Shown here: one piece after another, positions 42,998 through 50,308 of the stretch
Position numbering within the stretch: position 1 is the first letter of the stretch
Layout: the number at the start of each line of letters is the position of its first letter
Origin: Chloroflexota bacterium
GTDB taxonomy: Bacteria; Chloroflexota; Dehalococcoidia; UBA2979
Assembly: GCA_003670575.1 (NCBI GenBank)
Contig: QWRD01000008.1
Coordinates: 1-51,626, forward strand
Direction: 5' to 3'
Length of the DNA: 51,626 nucleotides
Program-made: the position numbers and the translations under genes
The notes under the pieces: generated by a model
What the model saw: the letters and a program-made list of their open reading frames with translations, nothing else
What the model was told of the DNA's origin: nothing
Databases searched by the model: none

Positions 42998-43576
42998 ATG
43001 GCCGCCATCGACAGCAACACCACCACGTCGACGACGACCGGGCCGCTCGGCGGGCCGCGCGTGGCGCTGCTGCTGGCGGTGCTCATCGATGCGGCAACGC
43101 TGGGTGCCGCGCTACTCGTCGCTGGCGCGGCGGCGACCGCATTCCTGCTGCTGCGCTCGCGGGCGGGGAGCATCGACCCGTCGTTCCGCGACGCCGCCGC
43201 CGCGGTCACGCTCTGCGCAGCCGTCGTGCCCGCTTGGACGGCATGGCAGTGGCAAGCGCTCGCCGATGGCGGTGCCACCTTCGGCGGTCGTGCGGTGGCG
43301 ATCGCGCCCGTCCGCATGCCAACAGCGCGTTCAGCGGTGGCAGCGCGGCTGGCGCTGCATCCGGTGAGCATCACGGCGTGGTACTGGCTGGCGGCAACGC
43401 TCACCGTGCTGGCGGCGCCGGGCAGTACGGCCCTCGAGTGGCTGGCCGCCGGTGCCGGCATCCTCGCAACGCTGATGGCGCTGCTCGCGCTCGCATCACT
43501 CGTCGTGCGAATGGTGCGCCCCGCCACGCGCCCGCAACTCGATGTCACAGCACCAGCATCGGCGATCGGCAGATGA
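42998..43576 (+). CDS. Integral membrane protein, RDD-like
   Basis: The 192-residue protein has about four spans (ALLLAVLIDAATLGAALLVA, DAAAAVTLCAAVVPAWTAWQ, and two in the C-terminal half). The order of an Asp in the first span (LIDAATLGAALL), a loop with GGATFGGRAVAIAPVRM, and further spans resembles RDD-family proteins, whose members include small-ion or solute transporters. Function is unknown. It overlaps the next gene by 4 bases (ATGA). Confidence 0.6.
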   Translation: MAAIDSNTTTSTTTGPLGGPRVALLLAVLIDAATLGAALLVAGAAATAFLLLRSRAGSIDPSFRDAAAAVTLCAAVVPAWTAWQWQALADGGATFGGRAVAIAPVRMPTARSAVAARLALHPVSITAWYWLAATLTVLAAPGSTALEWLAAGAGILATLMALLALASLVVRMVRPATRPQLDVTAPASAIGR

Positions 43577-44454
43577 GCACCGAACCCGCCGCGCCCGTCA
43601 TCACGGACGAGGGGACCTGGGGTGCACCACCGCCGCCGTTCCAGGCGCCACCCGCCGGTCGCGGATGGCGAGCCTGGCTCTCGCTGTCGTTCGTCATCGC
43701 CGTTGCGCTGTGGCTGTCGACGTTCTCGCTCTGGCAGCTGACCGGCGAGCAGTTGGCCCATGCGACCGCCGAGCGCGCGCTCGCCGCGCTATCGGAGGTG
43801 GACGCGTTGCTGGTGGTGCAGGAGACCACGATCTGCGAGCACCTCGCCGTCGGTGGCGGGCCAGCGGGCAGCGTCGCCGTCGAGGTTCCCGGCTTCGCCG
43901 TGCCTGGCCTGCGCATTGCCGGTGACGCCGTACGCTGCACCAACGGCCACCTGGATCGCGCTGCGCTGCGCAACGCCCTGCTGACGCAGGGCGCCGACGC
44001 GCTCATGTCCCGCGGCACGGACGCGTTCCATGCGCCGGACCGTGCCCCGGATCGAACCTCATCGCTGTCCCGGATCGGGGCAGTGCGGGCGCTGCTCGAC
44101 CTGCTCGCCAGTCCGCTGCACGAGTGGGCCGCTTTGCTGGTCTGGCCGCTCGCCATCGCGACGTTGCTGCTCGGCGGCATCGTGGTCGCAAGCGAGCAGG
44201 GCACGCAGCGGTTCGCGCGAGCCGGCCTGCAGGTTGCTGCGGGAGCGCTACCAGTGCTGTTGGGCGCAGTGGCGGTGCGCCTGCTCGCCGATGCGCTGGC
44301 GGGCGGGCCGGACGATCTCCTGCTACAGGAACTCGCCTCGATCACGCGCTCGCTCGCCGCGCTCCCCCTGCGCGACGCGCTCTGGCTCGGCGCCGGTGGC
44401 CTCGCGATTGCTATCGCCGCGCGAGTGACGGAGCGGGCGGGGAGCCGCGGCTAA
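43573..44454 (+). CDS. Unassigned membrane protein with an extracellular loop domain
   Basis: The 293-residue protein starts with a proline-rich cytoplasmic tail, a span at about 33-55, an external region of about 120 residues with two isolated cysteines (ETTICEHL and GDAVRCTNGH, possibly a disulfide), and then three to four spans near the C-terminus. No family is recognised. It is translationally coupled to the RDD-like gene, so the two probably form one membrane unit. After it, 215 bases separate it from the malyl-CoA lyase gene. Confidence 0.6.
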   Translation: MSTEPAAPVITDEGTWGAPPPPFQAPPAGRGWRAWLSLSFVIAVALWLSTFSLWQLTGEQLAHATAERALAALSEVDALLVVQETTICEHLAVGGGPAGSVAVEVPGFAVPGLRIAGDAVRCTNGHLDRAALRNALLTQGADALMSRGTDAFHAPDRAPDRTSSLSRIGAVRALLDLLASPLHEWAALLVWPLAIATLLLGGIVVASEQGTQRFARAGLQVAAGALPVLLGAVAVRLLADALAGGPDDLLLQELASITRSLAALPLRDALWLGAGGLAIAIAARVTERAGSRG

Positions 44455-44669
44455 CTGTACTGAGCAGGGATATTAGTGACACGAGTGATGAGAGGGAGGC
44501 TTCCGATTTCGGAGTGACTGCGGTGATGATTGTACTGGTGCAGCCGCGCCCGCCCCGTTGACGCAGCCGCACCCGCTCGCTAGCGTTCGCGCGGTCGCTG
44601 CCGCTGCGGGGTCATCGAGGCCTCGCGTCCGCTGACTCGACCGGTTCTACCCTCCTGAGGAGGCCATTG

Positions 44670-45719
44670 ATGCGTAACCCACGCGACTTCTTGAAACCGC
44701 TTGCCATCGGGGCGCCGTTGCCACCGCGCGAGGTGGTGGTGAAGCCATCGCGCATGATCCATTTCTTCGATCCCGGGAACGAGCGAATGCGCGCCCGTGT
44801 GCCTGAGATGGCGCAGCAGGTCGACGTGCTGCTCGGCAACCTCGAGGACGCCGTAGCGGCCGACCGCAAGCTCGAGGCGCGCGCCGGACTGATCGAGGTG
44901 GCCACCAGCGCCGACCTCGGCGACACGTCGCTCTGGACGCGCATCAACAGCCTCGACAGCCCGTGGTTCTTGGACGACGTCACGGAGCTGGTGGCCGCGG
45001 CCGGCAACCGCATCGAGGTGTTCATGCTGCCGAAGGTGCAGGGGCCGTGGGACATCGAGTTCCTCGACCAGTTGCTCGCGCTGCTGGAAGCGAAGCACCA
45101 CCTGGAGCGGCCCATCCTGATCCACGCGATCCTGGAGACCGCGCTGGGCGTGGTGAACGTCGCGGAGATCGCGGCGGCCAGCCCGCGCATGCAGGGCATC
45201 TCCTTCGGCCCGGCCGACCTGGCGGCCTCGCGGCGCATGAAGACCACGCGGGTCGGCGGCGGACACCCCGGCTACGTGGTGCGCGCGGACCCGGTCGCCG
45301 ACCAGCCGGAGGCCCCTCGAGGTACGGCGCAGCAGGACCTGTGGCATTACACGCTCGCGCGCATGGTGGACGCCTGCAACGCAGTCGGCATCCTGCCGTT
45401 CTACGGCCCGTTCGGTGACATTGCGGACGTGCAGGGGTGCGAGGACCAGTTCCGCTCGGCGTTCATCCTCGGCTGCGTCGGCGCATGGTCGCTGCACCCC
45501 AGCCAGATCGCGATCGCCAAGCGCGTGTTCAGCCCGCCGCCCGCCGAGGTAGCGTTCGCAAAGCGCATCATGGACGCGATGGGCGAGGGCTCCGGCGTGG
45601 TGATGCTGGATGGCAAGATGCAGGACGATGCGACGTACAAGCAGGCAAAGGTCATGGTGGACGTTGCGCAGATGATCGCCGCCAAGGACCCGGAGATGAA
45701 GGCGGCGTACGGCTTCTAG
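44670..45719 (+). CDS. mcl: Malyl-CoA/beta-methylmalyl-CoA lyase (CitE-like aldolase)
   Basis: The 349-residue protein matches, nearly end to end as I remember it, the Chloroflexus Mcl protein (348 residues): [101 protein letters not shown] and [15 protein letters not shown]. Mcl cleaves malyl-CoA to acetyl-CoA and glyoxylate and, in Chloroflexus, also acts on beta-methylmalyl-CoA and citramalyl-CoA in the 3-hydroxypropionate bicycle. The acidic metal ligands (NLEDA, ILETA) are present. The ATG follows GAGGAGG by 6 bases. The acyl-CoA ligase genes follow. Confidence 0.92.
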   Translation: MRNPRDFLKPLAIGAPLPPREVVVKPSRMIHFFDPGNERMRARVPEMAQQVDVLLGNLEDAVAADRKLEARAGLIEVATSADLGDTSLWTRINSLDSPWFLDDVTELVAAAGNRIEVFMLPKVQGPWDIEFLDQLLALLEAKHHLERPILIHAILETALGVVNVAEIAAASPRMQGISFGPADLAASRRMKTTRVGGGHPGYVVRADPVADQPEAPRGTAQQDLWHYTLARMVDACNAVGILPFYGPFGDIADVQGCEDQFRSAFILGCVGAWSLHPSQIAIAKRVFSPPPAEVAFAKRIMDAMGEGSGVVMLDGKMQDDATYKQAKVMVDVAQMIAAKDPEMKAAYGF

Positions 45720-45775
45720 CCGCCCGCCACACGCTATCGAGCCACCCAACCGGCACAGCAGACTCGAGGACATCG

Positions 45776-46981
45776 ATGCGGCTCTATGAGTTCGAAGCCA
45801 AGCAGGTGATTGCGAAGTTCGGCGTCCCACTGCCGAAGCGCACGATGGCACGCACGGCCGAGGAGGCCGAAGCGGCCGCGACCAGCATCGGCGGATCCGT
45901 TGTGCTGAAGTCGCAGGTGTTGAGCGGCGGGCGCATGAAGGCGGGCGGCGTACTCTTCGCCGAGACCCCCGCCGAGGCCAAGGCCGCCGCCACGACGATC
46001 CTCGCGCTGACGATCAACGGCCTGGAGCCAACCGGCGTGCTCGTCGAGGAGCGCCGCAAGGTGGTGCAGGAGTACTACGCCGCCGTGACCTGGGACGGCC
46101 GCGCGAAGTCCCCGCTCATCATCTTCTCCGACATGGGCGGCATCGACATCGAGGAAGTCGCGGAGCAGCACCCGGAGCACCTCTCCCGCACGCACTTCTC
46201 CAACCTGCGACCGTTCTCCGATTACATCGCGAAGGTCGCGGTCTCCAGCGTGGGCGTGACGGGCAACGAGCTCGGCGCACTGACGCGCATTGTGAGCGCG
46301 CTGGCGCGGGCGTTCCTCCAGTACGACATGACGCTGGCCGAAATCAACCCGATCGCCCGCCTCGAGGACGGCACGATCATCGCGCTGGACTCGCACATGG
46401 ACATGGAAGAAGAGGCGCGCGGCTCGCAGCGGGCGCTGCTCACCGAGCTGGCGATCTCCGACGACGAGACGCGGCAGGCGCGACCTCCGACGCCATTCGA
46501 GATCGCGGGTGGTCAGGTGGACGCCTCCGACCCGCGCGGCGTTGCCGGTCGCGTCGTGGAGTTCGATGGCAACCTCGGACTGATCATCGGCGCCGGCGGC
46601 GGCTCGCTGACGCTGTTCGATGCGGTGCGTGCGGCCGGCGGCCGGGCGGCGAACTACTGCGAGATCGGCGGCAATCCATCGGTCGGCAAGGCAGCGGCAC
46701 TGACCAAGCTCGTGCTCTCCAAGCCGGGCGTCGAGAAGATCGCGGTGATGATGAGCGTCGTCTCCAACACGCGCGCCGACATGATGGCGCGCGGCGTGGT
46801 GCTCGGCTGCATCGAGGCCGGCAAGGACCCTGCGGAGACGATTGCGATCTTCCGCGTCCCCGGCTCATGGGAGGAGGAAGCGGTGAAGATCCTACAGAAG
46901 TACCACGTCGAATACGTCGACCGAACCGTCTCGCTCTTCGAGGCAGCACGGCGCGCGGTAGCGAAGTTGGGCGGCTCCTAA
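45776..46981 (+). CDS. Acyl-CoA ligase (malate- or succinate-CoA ligase) beta subunit
   Basis: The 401-residue protein is an ATP-grasp succinyl-CoA-synthetase-type beta subunit: MRLYEFEAKQVIAKFGVPLP, VVLKSQVLSGGRMKAGGVLF, AEINPIARLEDGTIIALDSH (metal-binding) and the ligase-CoA part NLGLIIGAGGGSLTLFDAVR, NYCEIGGNPS. The family makes succinyl-CoA or malyl-CoA from acid, CoA and ATP. Position behind mcl makes malate-CoA ligase (MtkA-like) attractive, but the substrate cannot be read with certainty. The ATG follows GAGGA. It overlaps the alpha subunit by one base. Confidence 0.85.
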   Translation: MRLYEFEAKQVIAKFGVPLPKRTMARTAEEAEAAATSIGGSVVLKSQVLSGGRMKAGGVLFAETPAEAKAAATTILALTINGLEPTGVLVEERRKVVQEYYAAVTWDGRAKSPLIIFSDMGGIDIEEVAEQHPEHLSRTHFSNLRPFSDYIAKVAVSSVGVTGNELGALTRIVSALARAFLQYDMTLAEINPIARLEDGTIIALDSHMDMEEEARGSQRALLTELAISDDETRQARPPTPFEIAGGQVDASDPRGVAGRVVEFDGNLGLIIGAGGGSLTLFDAVRAAGGRAANYCEIGGNPSVGKAAALTKLVLSKPGVEKIAVMMSVVSNTRADMMARGVVLGCIEAGKDPAETIAIFRVPGSWEEEAVKILQKYHVEYVDRTVSLFEAARRAVAKLGGS

Positions 46982-47886
46982 TGTCGATCCTCGTTGACGA
47001 GAACACGACGTTCATCATTCAGGGCATCACCGGCCGTGAGGCCGTGACCATGACCCGCGAGCTGCTGGACTACGGCTCCAAGGTGATCGGCGGGGTGACC
47101 CCCGGCCGCAAGGGTCGCGATGTCCACGGCGTGCCCGTGGAAGACACCGTGCGCGCGTTCACGGCGCGCGAGCGCGTCGACGGCGCGGTGGTCGTCGTCC
47201 CGCCCGCATTCGCGACCGATGCGATCTTCGAGGCGATCGAGGCGGGCATCAAACTGATCGTCGTCGTCACGGAGCGCATTCCGCGCCGCCAGGTGGCGCA
47301 GGTCGTCGAATACGCGAAGCAAGAGGGCGTGCGCATCATCGGCCCGAACTGTCTGGGCGTGATCTCGCCAGGCCGAGCGCGCATGGGCGGCGTCGGCGGC
47401 GCGCTGGAGTCGACGAACCGGGCGTTCAAGCCGGGTTCGATCGGCGTGATGTCGCGCTCCGGCGGTATGACCGTCGAGATATCGAACGCGCTCAGCGTCG
47501 CTGGCCTCGGGATCAGCACCGCGGTGTCCATCGGCGGCGACGCGATCATCGGCTCCTCGTACGCCGAGTTGATGCCGCTGTTCGAGGCGGACCCGCAGAC
47601 CAAGGGCATCGCTATCTACAGCGAGCCCGGTGGCCGCATGGAGGCGGAGTTGGCGGACTACATGACCGCCGTGAACAGTCGGCTGCCCGTGGTGGCATTC
47701 ATGGCCGGCCGCTTCATGGACGAGATGCCCGGCATGCGCTTCGGCCACGCCGGTACCATCGTCGAGGGACGCGCCGACACCACGGCCGAGAAGATCGCGC
47801 GCATGAACGCCGCGGGCATCTCGGTCGCCGACCGTATCGAGGACATGCCGGTGATCCTCGCCGAGCGCATCGCGAAGGGCAGCTAA
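46981..47886 (+). CDS. Acyl-CoA ligase (malate- or succinate-CoA ligase) alpha subunit
   Basis: The 301-residue protein has the CoA-binding Rossmann domain (TTFIIQGITGREAVTMTREL, VIGGVTPGRKG), EGVRIIGPNCLGVISPG, the second domain GSIGVMSRSGGMTVEISNAL, and the phosphohistidine loop RFGHAGTIVEG with His256. It pairs with the beta subunit upstream (TAATG junction). Together they phosphorylate the catalytic histidine with ATP and form the acyl-CoA thioester. Confidence 0.88.
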   Translation: MSILVDENTTFIIQGITGREAVTMTRELLDYGSKVIGGVTPGRKGRDVHGVPVEDTVRAFTARERVDGAVVVVPPAFATDAIFEAIEAGIKLIVVVTERIPRRQVAQVVEYAKQEGVRIIGPNCLGVISPGRARMGGVGGALESTNRAFKPGSIGVMSRSGGMTVEISNALSVAGLGISTAVSIGGDAIIGSSYAELMPLFEADPQTKGIAIYSEPGGRMEAELADYMTAVNSRLPVVAFMAGRFMDEMPGMRFGHAGTIVEGRADTTAEKIARMNAAGISVADRIEDMPVILAERIAKGS

Positions 47887-47888
47887 CG

Positions 47889-48101
47889 ATGGCGATGTTC
47901 ATCCGTGTCGATATCGACGAGGCACTGCAGGCCGAGACGGCGCTGCACAAGCGACTGGTGGAGGTGTGCCCCGTGGACATCTTCGCCGTCGACGGCGCAC
48001 GCCTCGTGACGGTCGAGAAGAACCTCGACGAATGCACGCTCTGCGACCTGTGCATCGACGCCTCGGGCGACAAGGTGAAGGTCGTCAAGTTGTACGAGTA
48101 G
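47889..48101 (+). CDS. Small mono-[4Fe-4S] ferredoxin (FixX-like)
   Basis: The 70-residue protein has Cys27 in VEVCPVDIF and Cys49, Cys52, Cys55 in DECTLCDLC. This is a single CP...CxxCxxC cluster site as in FixX-type ferredoxins; the second site of a classical 2[4Fe-4S] ferredoxin is lost. It begins 2 bases after the alpha-subunit stop and is the last gene of the mcl operon. Its redox partner is unknown. Confidence 0.75.
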   Translation: MAMFIRVDIDEALQAETALHKRLVEVCPVDIFAVDGARLVTVEKNLDECTLCDLCIDASGDKVKVVKLYE

Positions 48102-48130
48102 GACGGCGGGGGCGGGCGACGCCCCGTTGA

Positions 48131-48180
48131 CCGGGCCATCAACAGAACATATATTCTTCACCCCGGCCCGTCTGTTGACA
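48131..48180. promoter_or_regulatory. Inverted repeats upstream of the small protein/dCTP-deaminase pair
   Basis: Two interleaved inverted repeats are present: CGGGCC (48132-48137) with GGCCCG (48165-48170), and TCAACAG (48139-48145) with CTGTTGA (48172-48178). The right arm of the second overlaps the -35 hexamer. Either could be an operator or a weak terminator for the ferredoxin operon. Confidence 0.35.
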
Positions 48181-48205
48181 GAGTGCCGATAACCAATAGG
48201 ATAAT
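48175..48205 (+). promoter_or_regulatory. Sigma-70-like promoter for the small protein and dcd-like gene
   Basis: A perfect TTGACA (48175-48180) is followed by TAGGAT at 16-base spacing and GATAAT (48200-48205) at 19-base spacing. It stands about 30 bases before the small gene's ribosome-binding site, in DNA clearly less GC-rich than the rest of the window. Confidence 0.6.
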
Positions 48206-48237
48206 GCGCTAGGGCAGTTTTTCATTTGAGGATGACT

Positions 48238-48486
48238 ATGACGAAGATGCTTAGAGGGAAGATCTCGGTGGGAATGTTTCCAGACGAGAAGGTCGTCACC
48301 ATCAACGATTCTTCCGGTATCGGGATCGTCCTCGTCGCTTCTGCTTCCCTCATCAGCGGAGACTCGGTTCGCGTGCAGGTAATCGACTCACAGGACGGGA
48401 AATCGCTTGTCCTACTCCCTGGAGATGTTTTTGGCTCTGGGAGAACCGTCACGGTTCGTGATACCGAGCTGGCGGAGATCGGATAA
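48238..48486 (+). CDS. Unassigned small beta-rich protein paired with a dCTP-deaminase-like gene
   Basis: The 82-residue protein (begins MTKMLRGKISVGMF) alternates short polar and hydrophobic stretches (KVVTINDSSGIGIVLVASAS, DSVRVQVIDSQDGKSLVLLP, RTVTVRDTELAEIG), suggesting an all-beta fold. There is no signal peptide, span or cysteine. The ATG at 48238 has GAGG 6 bases upstream; earlier TTG and ATG codons are closer to or inside that site. GC content is visibly lower than in the core genes, suggesting transfer. The dcd-like gene begins 21 bases later, so the two are probably one operon. No family recognised. Confidence 0.6.
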   Translation: MTKMLRGKISVGMFPDEKVVTINDSSGIGIVLVASASLISGDSVRVQVIDSQDGKSLVLLPGDVFGSGRTVTVRDTELAEIG

Positions 48487-48507
48487 GGCCAGTCCGAAGG
48501 GAGCAAC

Positions 48508-49086
48508 GTGATCCTCAGCAACGTTGCGATCATCGATGCACTGGACTCCGGTCGACTTGTGATCGATCCCCGACCGAGCGCGCCAGCAATTGGGCAGCCG
48601 TCTCAGTTCAACACCACCGCAATCGATCTCACACTGGGTAACGCGCTACTAGTTCTGAAGGCTGGCCTGGCGGCAATCATCGACCCGCGCCAGGGAGACA
48701 TGGTGGAGACCCTTACCCGTATGGGGGATCCGTTCACCATCGATCCCGACCAGGGGTATCGACTTGCCCCTGGCAAATTCATCCTCGGGCGGACACGGGA
48801 ACGAATCTCACTTCCCCTCCCCGAGGAGGACGGTGGCACCTGTCTCGCGGCGCGTGTAGAAGGCAAAAGCTCGCTGGCACGACTTGGGCTTCTCGTTCAT
48901 TTCACCGCGCCCACGATCCATGCCGGTTTCGAGGGCGCGATTACCCTAGAAATGATGAACCTCGGACCGGTGCCGATCCTACTCACTCCCGGGCTTTCGG
49001 TATGCCAACTCATCGTTGAAGAAGTGTTGGGCACGCCGATGGCCAGACCCAGCCGGTATCAAGGCCAGCAGAACCCGGCAGGCTGA
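48508..49086 (+). CDS. dCTP deaminase-like protein (Dcd/dUTPase fold)
   Basis: The 192-residue protein fits Dcd in length and motifs: LSNVAIIDALDSGRLVIDPR, AIDLTLGNALLVL, PGKFILGRTRERISLP, EGKSSLARLGLLVHFTA (catalytic-region Ser and Arg), IHAGFEGAITLEMMN (the Glu expected to activate water) and the trimer-contact segment LLTPGLSVCQLIVEEV. Dcd makes dUTP from dCTP; some relatives also cleave dUTP, and some dCTP deaminases deplete dCTP during phage infection. The start is GTG 48508 after AAGGGAG. Whether it is housekeeping or defensive is open; its location in an accessory zone next to IS remnants is noted. Confidence 0.85.
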   Translation: MILSNVAIIDALDSGRLVIDPRPSAPAIGQPSQFNTTAIDLTLGNALLVLKAGLAAIIDPRQGDMVETLTRMGDPFTIDPDQGYRLAPGKFILGRTRERISLPLPEEDGGTCLAARVEGKSSLARLGLLVHFTAPTIHAGFEGAITLEMMNLGPVPILLTPGLSVCQLIVEEVLGTPMARPSRYQGQQNPAG

Positions 49087-49106
49087 GCGCCCCTTCCACT
49101 CCCCCG

Positions 49107-49370
49107 TCAGACCAGCGCCGCCTCCACCGAGTAGATCGGCGGCAGCAGGTCCCAGAGCAGCGACCACGAGTCGCCGCCATCGAAGCTGGCGTAGAGCTGG
49201 CCAGTGCTGGTGCCGAGGTACAGCCCGGGCTCATCGAGGTGATCCGCAGCGAACGCCTGCCGGTTCACGTGGGCGTACGACTGCTGCGCCGGTAGCCCCT
49301 TCGTGATCCGCTTCCACTTCGCGCCACCGTCGCGGCTGCGGTAGTGAGCCTGCCCCGGTTTCCAAGCCAC
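49107..49370 (-). pseudogene. C-terminal fragment of a BNR/sortilin-type beta-propeller (sialidase-like) gene
   Basis: The minus strand encodes about 87 residues that end normally (YSVEAALV) and carry BNR/Asp-box repeats: YRSRDGGAKWKRITKGLP and YASFDGGDSWSLLWDLLP, with GLYLGTSTGQ between. Homology stops at 49370, exactly where an IS3-like end begins (TGGACTTGCCCCG). The N-terminal part of the gene is missing from the window, so this is a decapitated remnant with no start codon of its own. Confidence 0.75.
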
Positions 49371-49466
49371 TGGACTTGCCCCGATCTGACGGACACCCAA
49401 GATAGAGCGTGTAGCCTTGGAAAAATGTCTGAATGGAATCGACAGGACGGCGTGCGTTCACGGACG
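49371..49466 (+). mobile_element. Left end of an IS3-like element with the first codons of its orfA
   Basis: TGGACTTGCCCCGATCTGAC at 49371 resembles the tip of IS3-family elements. An ATG at 49433 opens a frame MESTGRRAFTD, typical of IS3 orfA N-termini, which is cut after 11 codons where the IS6-like element starts. The rest of this IS3 element is not found downstream. The family call is from pattern memory. Confidence 0.55.
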
Positions 49467-49892
49467 GGCTCTGTCAGAACTGAGGACCGCAAGGTGCCGG
49501 CGATCGGGAGCGTCACCTCGTTTCGTTACGCGGCGGCCACATGGCTGATCAGTTCTCGCCAGCAGGACATGAAGAGACTCCGTCGTTCGGCCGACGGCAT
49601 CGAGCCGGGGTTCCGGAAGTAGTTGCGCACCCGAGCTTGTAGCGGAGGCGCCAGAGCACGGCGAGCAGGACGATGTCCGTCGGGAACTGCAGTTCGTTGA
49701 ACGGCGTGCCGGTGAGCTCGTTGAAGCGTCGTTGGCAACCAGCGCATGAGAACCGGCGGTAGCCGAGCGCCGTCCGTCGCTTCCGCCGGTGCGTCGCTGT
49801 CGATTCGCAGGGCGGACAGGTCATCAGCAGGCTCCTCGTCTCAGTTCGACGAGGCTACCCGACCCGACCCGACCCTGAAGTCTGACAGAACC
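49467..49892. mobile_element. IS6-like element remnant with both terminal inverted repeats
   Basis: The left tip GGCTCTGTCAGAACTGAGG (49467 on) and the inverse complement of the right tip, GGTTCTGTCAGACTTCAGGG (ending 49892), match at about 16 of 22 positions and look like IS6-family ends. At 426 bases it is about half the usual size; the transposase inside is internally deleted. The 8 bases on each side (CACGGACG and GCCGCATA) do not match, so no target duplication remains. Confidence 0.65.
49526..49824 (-). pseudogene. IS6-like transposase, internally deleted and frameshifted
   Basis: Starting at 49824, one frame gives an N-terminal zinc finger MTCPPCESTATHRRKRRTAL, then FSCAGCQRRFNELTGTPFNE and LLAVLWRLRYKL. 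The DDE catalytic core should follow but is absent. A second frame carries the C-terminal end NYFRNPGSMPSAERRSLFMS ... SHVAAA with the stop at 49526. The middle of the gene was lost, so it cannot encode an active transposase. Confidence 0.7.
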
Positions 49893-50214
49893 GCCGCATA
49901 TCGGTCTCGTTGACCTCGATCGGAATGCTCCCGGGTAGCGTCACCGCTGGCCAGTCACCGGACTCCCCAGCGGTCTCGAGGTCAGTGAGTGGCGAGGCGT
50001 GACGGAATCCACGATTCCCCATCGCTGCGACTTGCTCGTCGTGGCGGAGGCGGAGCGCCTCGAGATGCCCGACCCAACGAAGTGTCTCGGGATGGCGCGA
50101 GTAGCCACCTATGAGCCCGCGGACGTGAACGTTCCAAATGGTATGCAATTCGACGTGCTCACCGAGGAGATGCTTGTCGGTCAAGAGGTCACAGGGAACG
50201 TCCCAAATCCTCAT
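49855..50214 (-). CDS. Pyrimidine dimer DNA glycosylase family protein, 3' end replaced by IS sequence
   Basis: The 119-residue product begins MRIWDVPCDLLTDKHLLGEH and continues HTIWNVHVRG, YSRHPETLRWVGHLEALRLR and GNRGFRHASPL, matching the T4 endonuclease V/pyrimidine-dimer glycosylase family as I know it. Such enzymes cut DNA at UV-induced dimers. The last 11 or so residues (FCQTSGSGRVG) are encoded inside the IS6-like right end (up to 49892), so the native C-terminus is lost. Whether the shortened protein works is unknown. Confidence 0.65.
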   Translation of the reverse strand: MRIWDVPCDLLTDKHLLGEHVELHTIWNVHVRGLIGGYSRHPETLRWVGHLEALRLRHDEQVAAMGNRGFRHASPLTDLETAGESGDWPAVTLPGSIPIEVNETDMRRFCQTSGSGRVG

Positions 50215-50308
50215 CGGTGATCCTCTCCGTGCGAAACATCAATGCCGAATCAGGACCTGGACCGGCTCGGTTGGATGCGGAACCTGTCAAGCATTTTGAG
50301 ACACGCAG

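Noticed and set aside
44455-44669. A gene between the membrane protein and mcl
   Set aside because: Only short unconserved frames are present; the stretch probably holds the mcl promoter, but no clear boxes were found.
46981-47886. Calling the ligase pair succinyl-CoA synthetase (sucCD) outright
   Set aside because: Sequence does not settle malate versus succinate, and the mcl neighbour favours malate; gene symbols were left empty.
49999-50220. A 73-residue plus-strand frame
   Set aside because: It is antisense to the dimer-glycosylase gene, which has clear family motifs.
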